Translations under genes and position numbers: made by a program | The notes under the pieces: generated by a model | What the model saw: only the letters and a program-made list of their open reading frames with translations | Told to the model about the DNA's origin: nothing | Database searches by the model: none | In this document: positions 7,991 to 17,018 of the stretch, piece after piece | Layout: the number at the start of each line of letters is the position of its first letter | How positions within the stretch are numbered: position 1 is the first letter of the stretch | DNA from: Ignavibacteriales bacterium | GTDB taxonomy: Bacteria > Bacteroidota > Ignavibacteria > T3Sed10-11 | DNA length: 47,690 nt | Reading direction: 5' to 3' | Assembly: GCA_003568415.1 (NCBI GenBank) | Contig: PWXV01000310.1 | Coordinates: 1 to 47,690 of the forward strand

Positions 7991-8422
7991 ATGGAAGGAA
8001 TACGAGAGGGAGATATTGTGCAGGTTCACTATACGGGAAAACTGCAGACCGGTGAAGTCTTTGATACTTCGCAGGAAAAAGAGCCGTTAGAGCTCAAAAT
8101 AGGTGAAGGTAAAATTATTCCCGGCTTTGAACAAGCACTTATTGGTATGCAGCCCGGAGAGAAAAAAACATTCGATCTGGATCCAGAAGAAGCATTCGGA
8201 GACCGCAAGGACGAATTGGTTCACGTAGTCGAGCGAAAGCAGGTACCGCCCGACATGAAACTTGAAGTCGGTATGCAGCTTGCGCTCGAGGCACAGGGGC
8301 AAGACCCTATTCCCGCTCAGGTTGTTGACTTGAGTGAAGAAACTGTTACCCTCGATACTAATCATCCGCTGGCAGGAAAAGCTCTAACGTTCGAAATCGA
8401 TGTCGTAGATATCGAACGCTGA
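7991..8422 (+). CDS. FKBP-type peptidyl-prolyl isomerase, SlyD-like
   Basis: This protein of 143 residues has an FKBP fold interrupted by an insert-in-flap chaperone domain, as in SlyD. The N-terminal part (GDIVQVHYTGKLQTGEVFDTS) and GFEQALIGMQPGEKKTFDLDPEEAFGDR carry the isomerase core. The middle (about 70-120: LVHVVERKQVPPDMKLEVGMQL to AQVVDLSEETVTLDTNHPLAGKAL) is the flap insert, and EIDVVDIER closes the FKBP sheet. The His/Cys-rich metal-binding tail of enterobacterial SlyD is absent. It probably assists folding of proline-containing proteins in the cytoplasm. A strong AGGAGG site precedes the ATG, and hairpins flank the gene on both sides. Confidence 0.93.
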   Translation: MEGIREGDIVQVHYTGKLQTGEVFDTSQEKEPLELKIGEGKIIPGFEQALIGMQPGEKKTFDLDPEEAFGDRKDELVHVVERKQVPPDMKLEVGMQLALEAQGQDPIPAQVVDLSEETVTLDTNHPLAGKALTFEIDVVDIER

Positions 8423-8433
8423 TTATATCAACG

Positions 8434-8468
8434 CGGGGTAATCTGTTCATACCGGTTACCCCGTTTCC
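8434..8468 (+). terminator. Hairpin terminator after the FKBP gene
   Basis: CGGGGTAA (8434-8441) pairs with TTACCCCG (8456-8463), followed by TTTCCT. The T-run is short, so it is moderately convincing. Confidence 0.65.
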
Positions 8469-8559
8469 TATCTCATTGATTTTATTTGATTTCCTCCCCA
8501 AAAATTGTTATTATTCCATGTTTTAGTTTCTATAATCATACACATTGCAAATTTGTTTA

Positions 8560-10101
8560 ATGATCTCGATTGTCAAGAAATTTCTTTCCCTCGAGCTTTA
8601 CACAAAAATACTAATCGCGTTGTTATTTGGTGCGATATTTGGCGCTATTTTTAATGTCGACAGACACAGAGTTGAAATTGAATATGGCCCGGACAGGGAA
8701 ATTGAAACTGCGGATGTCAGGAACTGGGAAAACATTACGGTTTATGCCAAAGACCGAATGTGGAATTTTGGTCCTTCAGAACAAGATGGCCTCATTCGCA
8801 ATATCGAGCGCCTGAGACCGTCCGAACGCCGCGAAGCCCGAATTGAAGTTACAAAAATCGATGAGGAAACCGGCGAACGTGTTACACAGGTATACGAAAC
8901 AATACGATCGGTAGAGGAAGTTGGAACGGTTGCTACCGCTATCCGCCCCATAGGAACGATATTCATCCGGCTACTTACCTTCATTGCAATTCCCCTTGTC
9001 ATATCATCCCTCATTGTGGGTGCTACCAGTTTAACCGATTTAAGTAAAGTGGCTAGCATTGGTGCAAAAACGATCGGGTATTATGTTATTACAACATCCA
9101 TTGCCATTACAATCGGTCTTACCGCAGCCAATGTTATTCAACCCGGCTACCGTATGGCTGAGGAACCCAGAGAACGTTTTGTGGCGGAGTATCAGGAAGA
9201 TGTAGAAGCACGCATAGATGAGGAGCTTGAGGTAAGCGTTATAGACCAGATCGTGAATATGGTACCGACAAATCCTCTGCAGGCAATGGCTGAAGGTGAA
9301 ATGCTGCAAATTGTTTTCTTCGGGATAGTGTTCGGTTTAATTTTGACGACCATCTCGAGAGAAAAAGCCGAACCGGTAATAAAATTATTCGAAGGTATAA
9401 TGGATGCGATGATCAAACTCGTTGAGTTTGTGATGAAAATCGCACCGTATGGAGTTTTCGCCCTCATTGCCGCAACGGTGGGCGAGTTTGGCTTTGATAT
9501 TCTTGGTACATTGATATGGTATGTCATGGCTGTGATTCTCGGTCTGCTTATCCATATGTTTATTACGTATGGGTTATTGCTGAAAGGATTATCATCGATG
9601 CCGTATCTTTATTTCTTTAAAGAAATACGTCCTGCCCAGCTCATTGCATTCAGTACGAGTTCAAGCGCTGCGACTTTACCGATCAACATGCGAACCGGCG
9701 AGGAAAAAATGGGCTGTTCCAAAGAAACCACGAGTTTCATATTACCGCTTGGTGCAACTATCAATATGGATGGGACGGCGCTGTATCAGGGTGTTGCTGC
9801 GGTCTTTATTGCGCAGGTGTACGGTTTTGATCTTACAATTGCACAACAGCTCACGGTTGTACTAACTGCGACACTTGCTTCAATCGGGACTGCACCGGTA
9901 CCGGGAGTCGGCATTGTCATGCTGATAATTGTTCTTCGTGCTATTGGCGTACCCGAAGAGGGCGTTGCCTTAATACTTGGTGTTGACAGGATTCTTGATA
10001 TGATGAGAACATTGACCAATGTAACCGGTGATGCTGCTGCAAATGTTATCATATCCGAGTCAGAAGGTAAGAGAACTGATATAACAAAACAAGCAGCTTA
10101 G
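8560..10101 (+). CDS. Dicarboxylate/amino acid:cation symporter (DAACS, GltP/DctA family) with extended loops
   Basis: An inner-membrane Na+ or H+ coupled carrier for glutamate, aspartate or C4-dicarboxylates. The start chosen is the ATG at 8560, giving MISIVKKFLSL and 513 residues; an in-frame TTG lies at 8545. Family motifs are complete: the serine-rich hairpin STSSSAATLP, NMDGTA in TM7, the second hairpin segment GTAPVPGVGIVM, and DRILDMMRTLTNVTGD in TM8. It is about 80-100 residues longer than typical members. A charged insert of about 65-85 residues lies between TM1 and TM2 (about 33-115) and a second acidic loop (about 200-240) follows TM4. kdsA starts 15 bases after the stop. Confidence 0.93.
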   Translation: MISIVKKFLSLELYTKILIALLFGAIFGAIFNVDRHRVEIEYGPDREIETADVRNWENITVYAKDRMWNFGPSEQDGLIRNIERLRPSERREARIEVTKIDEETGERVTQVYETIRSVEEVGTVATAIRPIGTIFIRLLTFIAIPLVISSLIVGATSLTDLSKVASIGAKTIGYYVITTSIAITIGLTAANVIQPGYRMAEEPRERFVAEYQEDVEARIDEELEVSVIDQIVNMVPTNPLQAMAEGEMLQIVFFGIVFGLILTTISREKAEPVIKLFEGIMDAMIKLVEFVMKIAPYGVFALIAATVGEFGFDILGTLIWYVMAVILGLLIHMFITYGLLLKGLSSMPYLYFFKEIRPAQLIAFSTSSSAATLPINMRTGEEKMGCSKETTSFILPLGATINMDGTALYQGVAAVFIAQVYGFDLTIAQQLTVVLTATLASIGTAPVPGVGIVMLIIVLRAIGVPEEGVALILGVDRILDMMRTLTNVTGDAAANVIISESEGKRTDITKQAA

Positions 10102-10116
10102 AAAAAACGATTTTAC

Positions 10117-10935
10117 ATGAAAAACATAGTTCGGATAGAAAATATAGTAATCGGGAATGATTACCCGCTCGCATTTATCCTGGGCCCATGTGTGGTTGAA
10201 GATCGTGAGATGTTATTTACTGTAGCGAAGAAACTAATAAAAATACAAAAACAACTTGATATTCCCGTTATTTTCAAATCCTCGTATAAAAAAGCAAACC
10301 GGACCAGTGATACATCATTTATCGGTATCGGTATGGATGAAGCATTGAAGATGATAGGTGAAGTTAAAAACGAGTTCGGCTATCCCTTGATCACGGATGT
10401 GCACACAGAAGCGGAGTGTGCAGCAGCTGCTGAAGTGGTGGATATTCTGCAAATACCGGCGTTCTTGTGCCGGCAGACTGAATTGCTTCGGGCTGCAGGA
10501 AGTACCGGGAAACCGGTCAACATTAAAAAGGGGCAGTTTATGGCCCCGGAAAACATGAAATTTCAGGCAGAAAAAGTACTCAATGCCGGCAGCGGGGGTG
10601 TTATTTTTACTGAACGCGGAACTACATTCGGCTATAATGATCTGGTTGTCGATATGCGTTCGATACCCGTTATGCAATCAACCGGTTATCCGGTGGTTTT
10701 TGATGCCACACATTCGGTACAGGTACCCGGTGGAGCAACCGAAATTACCGGCGGGCGCCCCGAATTTGTTGCTCCGCTGGCAAAAGCTGCTGTTGCGGCG
10801 GGCTGCGATGCATTGTTTATCGAAACTCACCCCGATCCGCCGCGTGCGAAAAGCGATGCCGGCAGTCAGCTTGCGCTGGATAAACTTCAGGATGTTATCA
10901 GGGAAGTTATTCTGATACGGGATGCTCTTACATAA
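10117..10935 (+). CDS. kdsA: 3-deoxy-8-phosphooctulonate synthase (Kdo-8-P synthase)
   Basis: This TIM-barrel enzyme of 272 residues condenses phosphoenolpyruvate with arabinose 5-phosphate to Kdo 8-phosphate for lipid A-core. Visible are LGPCVVED, FKSSYKKANRTS, ITDVHTEAE, the IPAFLCRQTELL segment and NIKKGQFMAPENM. Cys25 in GPC replaces the Asn of the metal-free Escherichia coli type, marking a metal-dependent enzyme. It opens the run kdsA-kdsC-unknown-kdsD-lptCAB. Confidence 0.96.
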   Translation: MKNIVRIENIVIGNDYPLAFILGPCVVEDREMLFTVAKKLIKIQKQLDIPVIFKSSYKKANRTSDTSFIGIGMDEALKMIGEVKNEFGYPLITDVHTEAECAAAAEVVDILQIPAFLCRQTELLRAAGSTGKPVNIKKGQFMAPENMKFQAEKVLNAGSGGVIFTERGTTFGYNDLVVDMRSIPVMQSTGYPVVFDATHSVQVPGGATEITGGRPEFVAPLAKAAVAAGCDALFIETHPDPPRAKSDAGSQLALDKLQDVIREVILIRDALT

Positions 10936-10973
10936 TTATCTGGAACACATATTCTTAATGAACGTTATATATA

Positions 10974-11507
10974 ATGTATAAATTTCGATCGAAACAGACC
11001 GTTTTTGAAAAAGCCCGGCAGGTAAAATTGATACTACTCGATGTTGACGGAGTATTAACAAATGGCGATATTACGTATGGTAAGCTGAATGATGATGGGG
11101 ATCCGGTCGAGATTAAAACATTTGATGTACACGATGGATATGGTATCGTTCAGGCATTTGAAAAAGGATTAACTGTTGGAATTATAACCGCCCGGAATTC
11201 AAAAGTTGTGCAACTTCGGGCAGAAGAGCTCGGTATCACAGATGTTTATCAGGGTTCGTTCAATAAAATTGATGCTTATGAAGATGTAAAGAAGAAGTAT
11301 GCTGTGAGCGATAATGAAGTAGCATATATGGGGGACGACCTTTTCGATCTTCCGGTATTGCAGCGGGCCGGGTTGAGTGCTGCTCCGGTTACTGCCCGAC
11401 CGGAAGTAAAACGAAAGGTTGATTATATTACAAAAGCATCCGGTGGTAAAGGTGCCGTGCGTGAGTTCATTGATTTAATTTTTAAAGCGAAGGGACTTAT
11501 TGAGTAG
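10974..11507 (+). CDS. kdsC: 3-deoxy-D-manno-octulosonate 8-phosphate phosphatase (HAD family)
   Basis: This C0-type HAD phosphatase of 177 residues hydrolyses Kdo 8-phosphate to Kdo. HAD motif I is LLDVDGVLTNG (Asp23, Asp25), motif II lies in GIITARNS, and motif IV is AYMGDDLFDLPVL. Length and the LTDGxI-like loop (LTNGDITY) match KdsC tetramers that lack a cap domain. It lies between kdsA and an unknown gene that leads into kdsD. Confidence 0.95.
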   Translation: MYKFRSKQTVFEKARQVKLILLDVDGVLTNGDITYGKLNDDGDPVEIKTFDVHDGYGIVQAFEKGLTVGIITARNSKVVQLRAEELGITDVYQGSFNKIDAYEDVKKKYAVSDNEVAYMGDDLFDLPVLQRAGLSAAPVTARPEVKRKVDYITKASGGKGAVREFIDLIFKAKGLIE

Positions 11508-11515
11508 TGTGAGGA

Positions 11516-12274
11516 ATGGGTGAACGGAATAATACATATCCGCGGCCTCTTAGTGAGAAAGAATGGTCGCTTATAGAATGGATATTACCGGAAAAACGAA
11601 CCGGCTATCAGAAATACCGTACTCTTCTTACATCGCTGCAGGTCATAGGGCCGGGGAGATGGGGAGAAGGCGATCTCATTCTGGGTGAACCCGGTGATAC
11701 ACCTGAACTTTCAGGTCCGATGGAGCGGATATTTGCAAACGGAATAATCGAATCCGCTGAAGGGAAAATAACGGTGTCGGTTCACGAATATGTTGCCGGA
11801 CAGCTTGAAGTGCAGATAGCTAATTTGCACGATGAAGAAATTCCGGATGAGCTGACGATACAAAGAAAAGCAACCTATTCAACGTGGAAACCGGGAAGTG
11901 AATGTCCGTTTTGTAATCAATCGATACGCGAGATACCGGTAAATAACAACGATCCGGTTGCGGTACTGGCTATATGCACGAATGATAAAAATATATGGAT
12001 TTACGATGATGCCGATGGAGTTAATCATCCGATTCCTGCAACGAACTATTACAATGAATTAATGTTGTTTAAACAAATAAAAGACCCGTCGATTGCGTTG
12101 CAATCGAAAAATCTTTTTTCTATGCTTGACGATTACAGTGATGAAGATTTGCGTGAAGCATTTGTACGATATAATAAAACCTGGCGACGGATCTCGATAC
12201 AACAGGAAACGAAGTCGACAGACAAAGAAAAGATGAATTTGTTGAAAATTTTTAAAGGGAAAAAGCGTGAATAA
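11516..12274 (+). CDS. Conserved-looking protein of unknown function in the Kdo/Lpt operon
   Basis: This protein of 252 residues has no signal peptide or membrane segment, so it is predicted to be cytoplasmic. It has one CPFC pair (about residues 127-130) and no second Cys pair for a zinc ribbon, a Gly-rich N-terminal segment (GPGRWGEGDLILGEPGD), an acidic middle and a strongly basic tail (KIFKGKKRE). It starts 8 bases after kdsC, and its end overlaps kdsD by 8 bases, so it is translationally embedded in the Kdo pathway. The start RPLSEKEWSLIEWILP superficially recalls IS5-type transposases, but nothing else does. No family is recognised; involvement in LPS synthesis is inferred from context only. 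Confidence 0.8.
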   Translation: MGERNNTYPRPLSEKEWSLIEWILPEKRTGYQKYRTLLTSLQVIGPGRWGEGDLILGEPGDTPELSGPMERIFANGIIESAEGKITVSVHEYVAGQLEVQIANLHDEEIPDELTIQRKATYSTWKPGSECPFCNQSIREIPVNNNDPVAVLAICTNDKNIWIYDDADGVNHPIPATNYYNELMLFKQIKDPSIALQSKNLFSMLDDYSDEDLREAFVRYNKTWRRISIQQETKSTDKEKMNLLKIFKGKKRE

Positions 12275-13274
12275 CGAGCAGACAACAGTATCTTCCGTCG
12301 ATTCTGTCGATATTATCGATAGAGGACGTCGCGTTGTCGAGATAGAAAGTAAAGCGATACAAAATCTTGTCAATAAAATCGATGAATCGTTTGCACAAGC
12401 CGTCGAGATGATTCTCAACTGTAAGGGACGTGTTGTTGTCACCGGTATGGGAAAATCGGGTATTGTAGGTAAAAAGATTGTAGCAACAATGAACTCGACC
12501 GGCACACCGGCTATATATTTGCATCCATCTGATGCGGTGCACGGCGATCTTGGTATGGTACGTAGTGAAGATATTGTCATCTGTATTTCAAAAAGTGGTA
12601 ATACCGAAGAGATCGTAAATCTCATTCCGCTTTTTAAGCGTATTGATGTTCCAATAATTGCAATAGTCGGTAATGAAGAATCAAAAATTGCACAACATGC
12701 ACAGATCATTCTGGATATCAGTGTCGAGCAGGAAGCGTGCACACTTGATCTTGCACCCACAGCATCGACAACGGCAACTTTGGTAATGGGTGATGCGCTT
12801 GCAGTAACGTTGCTCGAAAAAAGGAATTTTACACAGGAAGATTTTGCAAAATTTCATCCCGGAGGACACATCGGTAAACGGTTGTTGTTGAAAGTCCGGG
12901 AGATGATGATTAAAGGAAATGCAACACCGGTTGTCGATGAGGCGGTGTCACTTAAGGATGCAATAATTGAAATTACAACCAAACGGCTTGGGGCAACCTG
13001 TATCGTCAACAATGTCGGTGAATTGAGCGGTATTATTACCGATGGTGATCTCCGGCGATTACTCGGAAGGACCTTGAATTTGGATTCATTGACTGCTGCT
13101 GATGTAATGACAAAGAATCCGAAAACAATCGGACCGGATGCACTTGCTGCAACTGCTATGCAGCAAATGGAGATGTACAGCATTACTCAGCTCGTTGTCG
13201 TCGATGGTGAAAACAAACCGGTTGGCATGATTCATTTACATGACCTGGTAAAGGCAGGGTTGGCACAACGATGA
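12267..13274 (+). CDS. kdsD: Arabinose-5-phosphate isomerase (KpsF/GutQ family)
   Basis: This protein of 335 residues converts ribulose 5-phosphate to arabinose 5-phosphate, the KdsA substrate. An N-terminal SIS domain (about 45-190) has the motifs GMGKSGIVGKKIVATMNSTG, DLGMVRSEDIVICISKSGNTEEI and LAPTASTTATLVMGDALA. It is followed by HPGGHIGKR and two CBS domains (about 215-330). It overlaps the unknown gene upstream by 8 bases and lptC downstream by 4 (ATGA). The rpe product elsewhere in this window interconverts the same pentose pool. Confidence 0.96.
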   Translation: MNNEQTTVSSVDSVDIIDRGRRVVEIESKAIQNLVNKIDESFAQAVEMILNCKGRVVVTGMGKSGIVGKKIVATMNSTGTPAIYLHPSDAVHGDLGMVRSEDIVICISKSGNTEEIVNLIPLFKRIDVPIIAIVGNEESKIAQHAQIILDISVEQEACTLDLAPTASTTATLVMGDALAVTLLEKRNFTQEDFAKFHPGGHIGKRLLLKVREMMIKGNATPVVDEAVSLKDAIIEITTKRLGATCIVNNVGELSGIITDGDLRRLLGRTLNLDSLTAADVMTKNPKTIGPDALAATAMQQMEMYSITQLVVVDGENKPVGMIHLHDLVKAGLAQR

Positions 13275-13813
13275 AATTAACTGTTATTTACATTATTATA
13301 CTGACGGTTATTTTAGGTGTACTGGCGGGGTGCGAACAGCGTATTCGACCAAGCATAGTCGAAGGTATGGACGCAGATGAATTACCCGATCAGGAAAGCT
13401 GGAATAGCACCATTATTGTATCAAATGAAGGAGTAGTATCTGCGATAATAAAAGCCGGCTATATCGCAATGTATTCCGATAAAAAGATTACTCTCCTTGA
13501 TGACGGCGTGCACGTTGATTTTTATAACGAGGAGGGGGAGATCACATCGATACTAATTTCCGATCGAGGTGAGGTCGATGACGAGACACAGGATTTATCC
13601 GGTTACGGAAATGTTGTGATCGAGGGTGACGATGGTACGATTCTTGAAACCGAAGAAATACACTGGGTAAATGAGACAGAAAGAATACACACTGATAAAT
13701 TTGTCAAAATTACCTCACCCGATGAAATTATTGAAGGGTATGGAATGGAATCCGATGCAGGATTAAATAATTATACAATATATCGGGTAACTGGACAAAC
13801 GCGTGTTGAATAG
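13271..13813 (+). CDS. lptC: LPS export protein LptC, lipoprotein form
   Basis: This protein of 180 residues starts in an ATGA overlap with kdsD. A signal sequence ends in the lipobox GVLAGC (Cys21), so this LptC is predicted to be a lipoprotein rather than the single-pass membrane form of Escherichia coli. The mature part is beta-rich with the pattern DGVHVDFYNEEGEITSILIS and LSGYGNVVIEGDDGTILETE, matching the LptC/YrbK jellyroll. It would link the LptBFG complex in the inner membrane to the LptA bridge. lptF and lptG are not in the window. Confidence 0.87.
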   Translation: MKLTVIYIIILTVILGVLAGCEQRIRPSIVEGMDADELPDQESWNSTIIVSNEGVVSAIIKAGYIAMYSDKKITLLDDGVHVDFYNEEGEITSILISDRGEVDDETQDLSGYGNVVIEGDDGTILETEEIHWVNETERIHTDKFVKITSPDEIIEGYGMESDAGLNNYTIYRVTGQTRVE

Positions 13814-13843
13814 TAAAACAAGAATTGTGAGAAGGGATGAACT

Positions 13844-15130
13844 ATGAGCAGCGGACGGCTTATTTGGATTATTCTGGTTGTTATAATGCTTCCGGTGAAT
13901 GCTCAGGAAAATGATGTTATTATTATCCGAAATGCCGACAGTCTGATCGGTAAACGCGTTGACGGTGAGAACATCCGTGAACTGATCGGGAATGTGGTAT
14001 TAGAACAAAATGATATAGTTGTGTATTGTGACCGGGCAATTCATTATCCCGCACGAAACAGCGCTTTTCTTGAAGGAAATGTGCGTGTTGTAGATGATAC
14101 GGTAACACTCCTGGCAGACGAAGGTTTTTATGACGGTAATGAACGTATTCTTGACGGTGAAGGAAATTTATTTCTCGATGACGGAGTAACGCGATTAACG
14201 GCAAACTACGGAAAATATTTTATCGATGAAAAAATTGCTGAATTCTGGGAGAATGTCATTGTGGATGATCCTGCCGGTATTGTATATTCAGATCATCTTG
14301 TACATCGCCGGGAGCAGGAATTTTCAACAGCTACCGGGAATGTCCGTGTAGTTGATCGTGAGCGCGGATCAACCGTCTATGGTCAGCTTCTCGAATATGA
14401 TAGCCATACCGGATCGAGCAGTATGAAAGATTCACCGGTTCTTGTCCATATGGATACTACTGCGGTTGGCCGTATCGATACCTTGATTGTAAAAAGTAAA
14501 ATAATGGAATCCGTGCTCGAGGATACCGTGCGGCGCTTTATTGCAGAAGATGATGTTGAAATGAATCGCGGTGAACTCTCAGCGCGCGGTGCTAAATCGA
14601 TTTATTTTGTCGATAATGATGAATTGAATCTTACCGGCGATCCCATTATGTGGTATCAGGAAAATCAAATAACCGGTGATTCTATTCATGTTAGACTTGA
14701 AGAGCAACAGTTACGAACTCTTGAAGTCTATCGCCGTGCCTTTGCCGTATCAAAAAGTGACGACAGATATCCCGATAGATATAATCAATTAACGGGTATG
14801 GAGCTGACAATGTGGTTTGCAAATGATGTAATTGAAAAAATCGAAGTACGGGATCAGGCGACGAGTCTTTATTATCTGTATGAAGAAATGCTACCAAACG
14901 GCGTCAATCATGTAACCGGCGATACCATAACATTGTTGTTTATCGATGGTGAATTAGAAGAACTGAAAATTGTCGGGGGAATAGAGGGTCAGTATTATCC
15001 CGAGAGACTTGTGCGCGGACGTGTGGATACGTATAATTTGACAGGATTCCGCTGGATTGAAGATAGACCAGAAATTTCAATTCCGGAACGTCCGATAGTG
15101 CATATTCCGATTGGAGAGAGAATGGAATGA
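13844..15130 (+). CDS. lptA: OstA-like LptA, periplasmic LPS transport protein (long form)
   Basis: This protein of 428 residues has a signal peptide (about 1-21, ending near VNAQE). Repeated beta-jellyroll strands of the OstA/LptA type follow: [45 protein letters not shown] and [19 protein letters not shown]. It is more than twice the length of Escherichia coli LptA (about 185 residues), as in OstA-like proteins of the Bacteroidota and relatives, so it may form a longer bridge on its own. It lies between lptC and lptB and shares an ATGA overlap with lptB. Confidence 0.87.
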   Translation: MSSGRLIWIILVVIMLPVNAQENDVIIIRNADSLIGKRVDGENIRELIGNVVLEQNDIVVYCDRAIHYPARNSAFLEGNVRVVDDTVTLLADEGFYDGNERILDGEGNLFLDDGVTRLTANYGKYFIDEKIAEFWENVIVDDPAGIVYSDHLVHRREQEFSTATGNVRVVDRERGSTVYGQLLEYDSHTGSSSMKDSPVLVHMDTTAVGRIDTLIVKSKIMESVLEDTVRRFIAEDDVEMNRGELSARGAKSIYFVDNDELNLTGDPIMWYQENQITGDSIHVRLEEQQLRTLEVYRRAFAVSKSDDRYPDRYNQLTGMELTMWFANDVIEKIEVRDQATSLYYLYEEMLPNGVNHVTGDTITLLFIDGELEELKIVGGIEGQYYPERLVRGRVDTYNLTGFRWIEDRPEISIPERPIVHIPIGERME

Positions 15131-15930
15131 GTGAAGACGTCAAAAAAGAACTCGTTGAACTCGAGCGTTTGACAGAAGACGAGCGAAAAGCTGAACGTAA
15201 CAGCTTCATAAGAACCGAATCACTGTATAAACGATACGGTAAACGATATGTTGTAAAAAATGTATCGATTGAACTAAAACAGGGAGAGGTTGTGGGGCTG
15301 CTCGGTCCTAACGGCGCGGGTAAAACTACGACTTTCTATATGATTGTCGGGTTGATAAAACCCAATAGCGGAAAAATATATCTTGATGGGAATAATATTA
15401 CCAAGGTTCCGATGTATAAAAGATCCCGATACGGTATCGGGTATCTACCCCAGGAAGCATCGATATTCAGGCGTCTAACGGTCAAACAAAATATAATGTC
15501 GATACTCGAATTACGTAATCTCTCAAAAGCAGAGCGGGAAGAACGGTGCGAAAGTCTGATGGAAGATTTCGGTATATCGCATCTTGCGAATAGTTATGGA
15601 AACGTGCTTTCGGGTGGAGAGCGAAGGCGTACGGAAATTGCAAGAGCGCTGGCTACTGATCCGAAATTCATCCTTCTGGACGAACCTTTTGCCGGAATTG
15701 ATCCGATAGCTGTAGAAGATTTGATGAATCTGGTCGAAAGTCTGAATGAACGTGGTATCGGTGTATTAATCACAGACCATAATGTTCACGAAGCGCTGTC
15801 TATTACCAATCGATCATATCTGTTATTTGAAGGAAGTATTTTAAAAAGCGGTACGGCTGAAGAACTTGCGAACGACGAACAGGTAAGAAAATTATATCTC
15901 GGTGAGAAATTCAGATTAGATAGATATTAA
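15127..15930 (+). CDS. lptB: LPS export ABC transporter ATP-binding protein
   Basis: This cytoplasmic ATPase of 267 residues powers LPS extraction by LptBFG. It has Walker [10 protein letters not shown], the Q-loop segment [18 protein letters not shown], signature LSGGERRR, Walker [13 protein letters not shown] and a switch His in [10 protein letters not shown]. The LPQEASIFR and TDHNVHE signatures are specific to LptB. About 28 extra charged residues precede the usual start, with no internal Met near the canonical N-terminus, so the extension is probably real. The gene overlaps lptA by 4 bases. No rpoN follows, unlike in proteobacteria. Confidence 0.96.
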   Translation: MSEDVKKELVELERLTEDERKAERNSFIRTESLYKRYGKRYVVKNVSIELKQGEVVGLLGPNGAGKTTTFYMIVGLIKPNSGKIYLDGNNITKVPMYKRSRYGIGYLPQEASIFRRLTVKQNIMSILELRNLSKAEREERCESLMEDFGISHLANSYGNVLSGGERRRTEIARALATDPKFILLDEPFAGIDPIAVEDLMNLVESLNERGIGVLITDHNVHEALSITNRSYLLFEGSILKSGTAEELANDEQVRKLYLGEKFRLDRY

Positions 15931-15956
15931 TTCTTCACAATATAGGGAGCAAATGT

Positions 15957-17015
15957 ATGGTTGTCGTCATTGATAAAAATGCAACCAAAGCGGAAATTGA
16001 AAAAATAATCGATACATTATATAAACATGGGTTTGATGTACACAAATCTACCGGTGTCAATCAAACTGTGCTTGGTGCTATCGGTGTACAACCGGATTTT
16101 GATACCAATACAATAAGGGTTTTACCGGGGGTCGCGGAAGTATACCGCATCACTGAACAATATAAACTTGCCAGTCGATCGTTTAAGAAAGAAAACTCGG
16201 TTATAAAACTTAGTGAAAATGTCGTTTTCGGTGACAATGAGGTCGTTGTAATTGCAGGTCCGTGTTCCATTGAAAGCGAACAGCAAATGTACAAACTTGC
16301 CGAATCGCTGGCGTCACTTGGTGCCGTTGTTATGCGGGGAGGGGCGTTTAAACCCCGGACATCTCCTTATTCATTTCAGGGATTAGGTGAAGAAGGTCTT
16401 CAAATTATGCGTAATGCCTGTGATGCATTTGGCCTGAAGATGGTTACTGAAGTGATGGATGTTTCTCAGATTGATACCATATTGAAATATGCCGATATAC
16501 TGCAGGTGGGAGCACGGAATATGCAGAATTTCACACTCCTACGTGAACTCGGAAAAATATCCAAACCGGTATTGCTGAAGCGTGGACTTTCAGCCACAAC
16601 CGAAGAACTTCTCATGTCTGCCGAATATGTGCTTTCAGGGGGGAATATGAATGTGATTCTGTGTGAGCGTGGTATCAGAACGTTCGAAAAATCAACACGA
16701 AACACAATGGATTTAAGTGCAATACCGGTGATCCACCAAAAAAGTCATCTTCCCATTATTGCCGATCCCTCTCACGCAGTCGGTATACGTGATAAAGTTA
16801 TTCCGATGGCAAGAGCAGCGGTGGCAGCTGGTGCTGATGGTATTATGGTGGAAGTACATCCTGATCCGGATAATGCTATGTCAGACGGAGGTCAATCGCT
16901 CTTTCCTGAACAATTCGCTCAGTTAATGAAGGAAATTGCTATTATCACCAAAGCAATAGGAAGAGAGTTGTCGACAATTGGTTTGAAAAAGGTTGCTCAG
17001 TCTGTCAGGAATTGA
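15957..17015 (+). CDS. aroF: 3-deoxy-7-phosphoheptulonate (DAHP) synthase, type I-beta with ferredoxin-like domain
   Basis: This enzyme of 352 residues catalyses the first step of the shikimate pathway from PEP and erythrose 4-phosphate. Residues 1-70 form the ferredoxin-like regulatory domain (MVVVIDKNATKAEIEKII, GVAEVYRITEQYKLASR) known from Thermotoga-type enzymes, where it allows feedback control by aromatic amino acids. The barrel begins with VIAGPCSIES (metal ligand Cys103), followed by RGGAFKPRTSPYSFQGLG, QVGARNMQNF, KRGLSATTEE and ADPSHAVG. It follows lptB by 26 bases, and tyrA begins 3 bases after its stop codon, suggesting joint regulation with tyrosine synthesis. Confidence 0.95.
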   Translation: MVVVIDKNATKAEIEKIIDTLYKHGFDVHKSTGVNQTVLGAIGVQPDFDTNTIRVLPGVAEVYRITEQYKLASRSFKKENSVIKLSENVVFGDNEVVVIAGPCSIESEQQMYKLAESLASLGAVVMRGGAFKPRTSPYSFQGLGEEGLQIMRNACDAFGLKMVTEVMDVSQIDTILKYADILQVGARNMQNFTLLRELGKISKPVLLKRGLSATTEELLMSAEYVLSGGNMNVILCERGIRTFEKSTRNTMDLSAIPVIHQKSHLPIIADPSHAVGIRDKVIPMARAAVAAGADGIMVEVHPDPDNAMSDGGQSLFPEQFAQLMKEIAIITKAIGRELSTIGLKKVAQSVRN

Positions 17016-17018
17016 TTG

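Noticed and set aside
11516-11600. Similarity of the unknown protein's start to IS5-type transposases
   Set aside because: Only a short N-terminal phrase is alike; there is no DDE catalytic pattern, inverted repeats or target duplication, and the gene is packed in an operon.
12059-12760. Minus-strand ORF of 233 codons across the unknown gene and kdsD
   Set aside because: It is antisense to kdsD, whose SIS motifs are complete, and has no ribosome site or family pattern.
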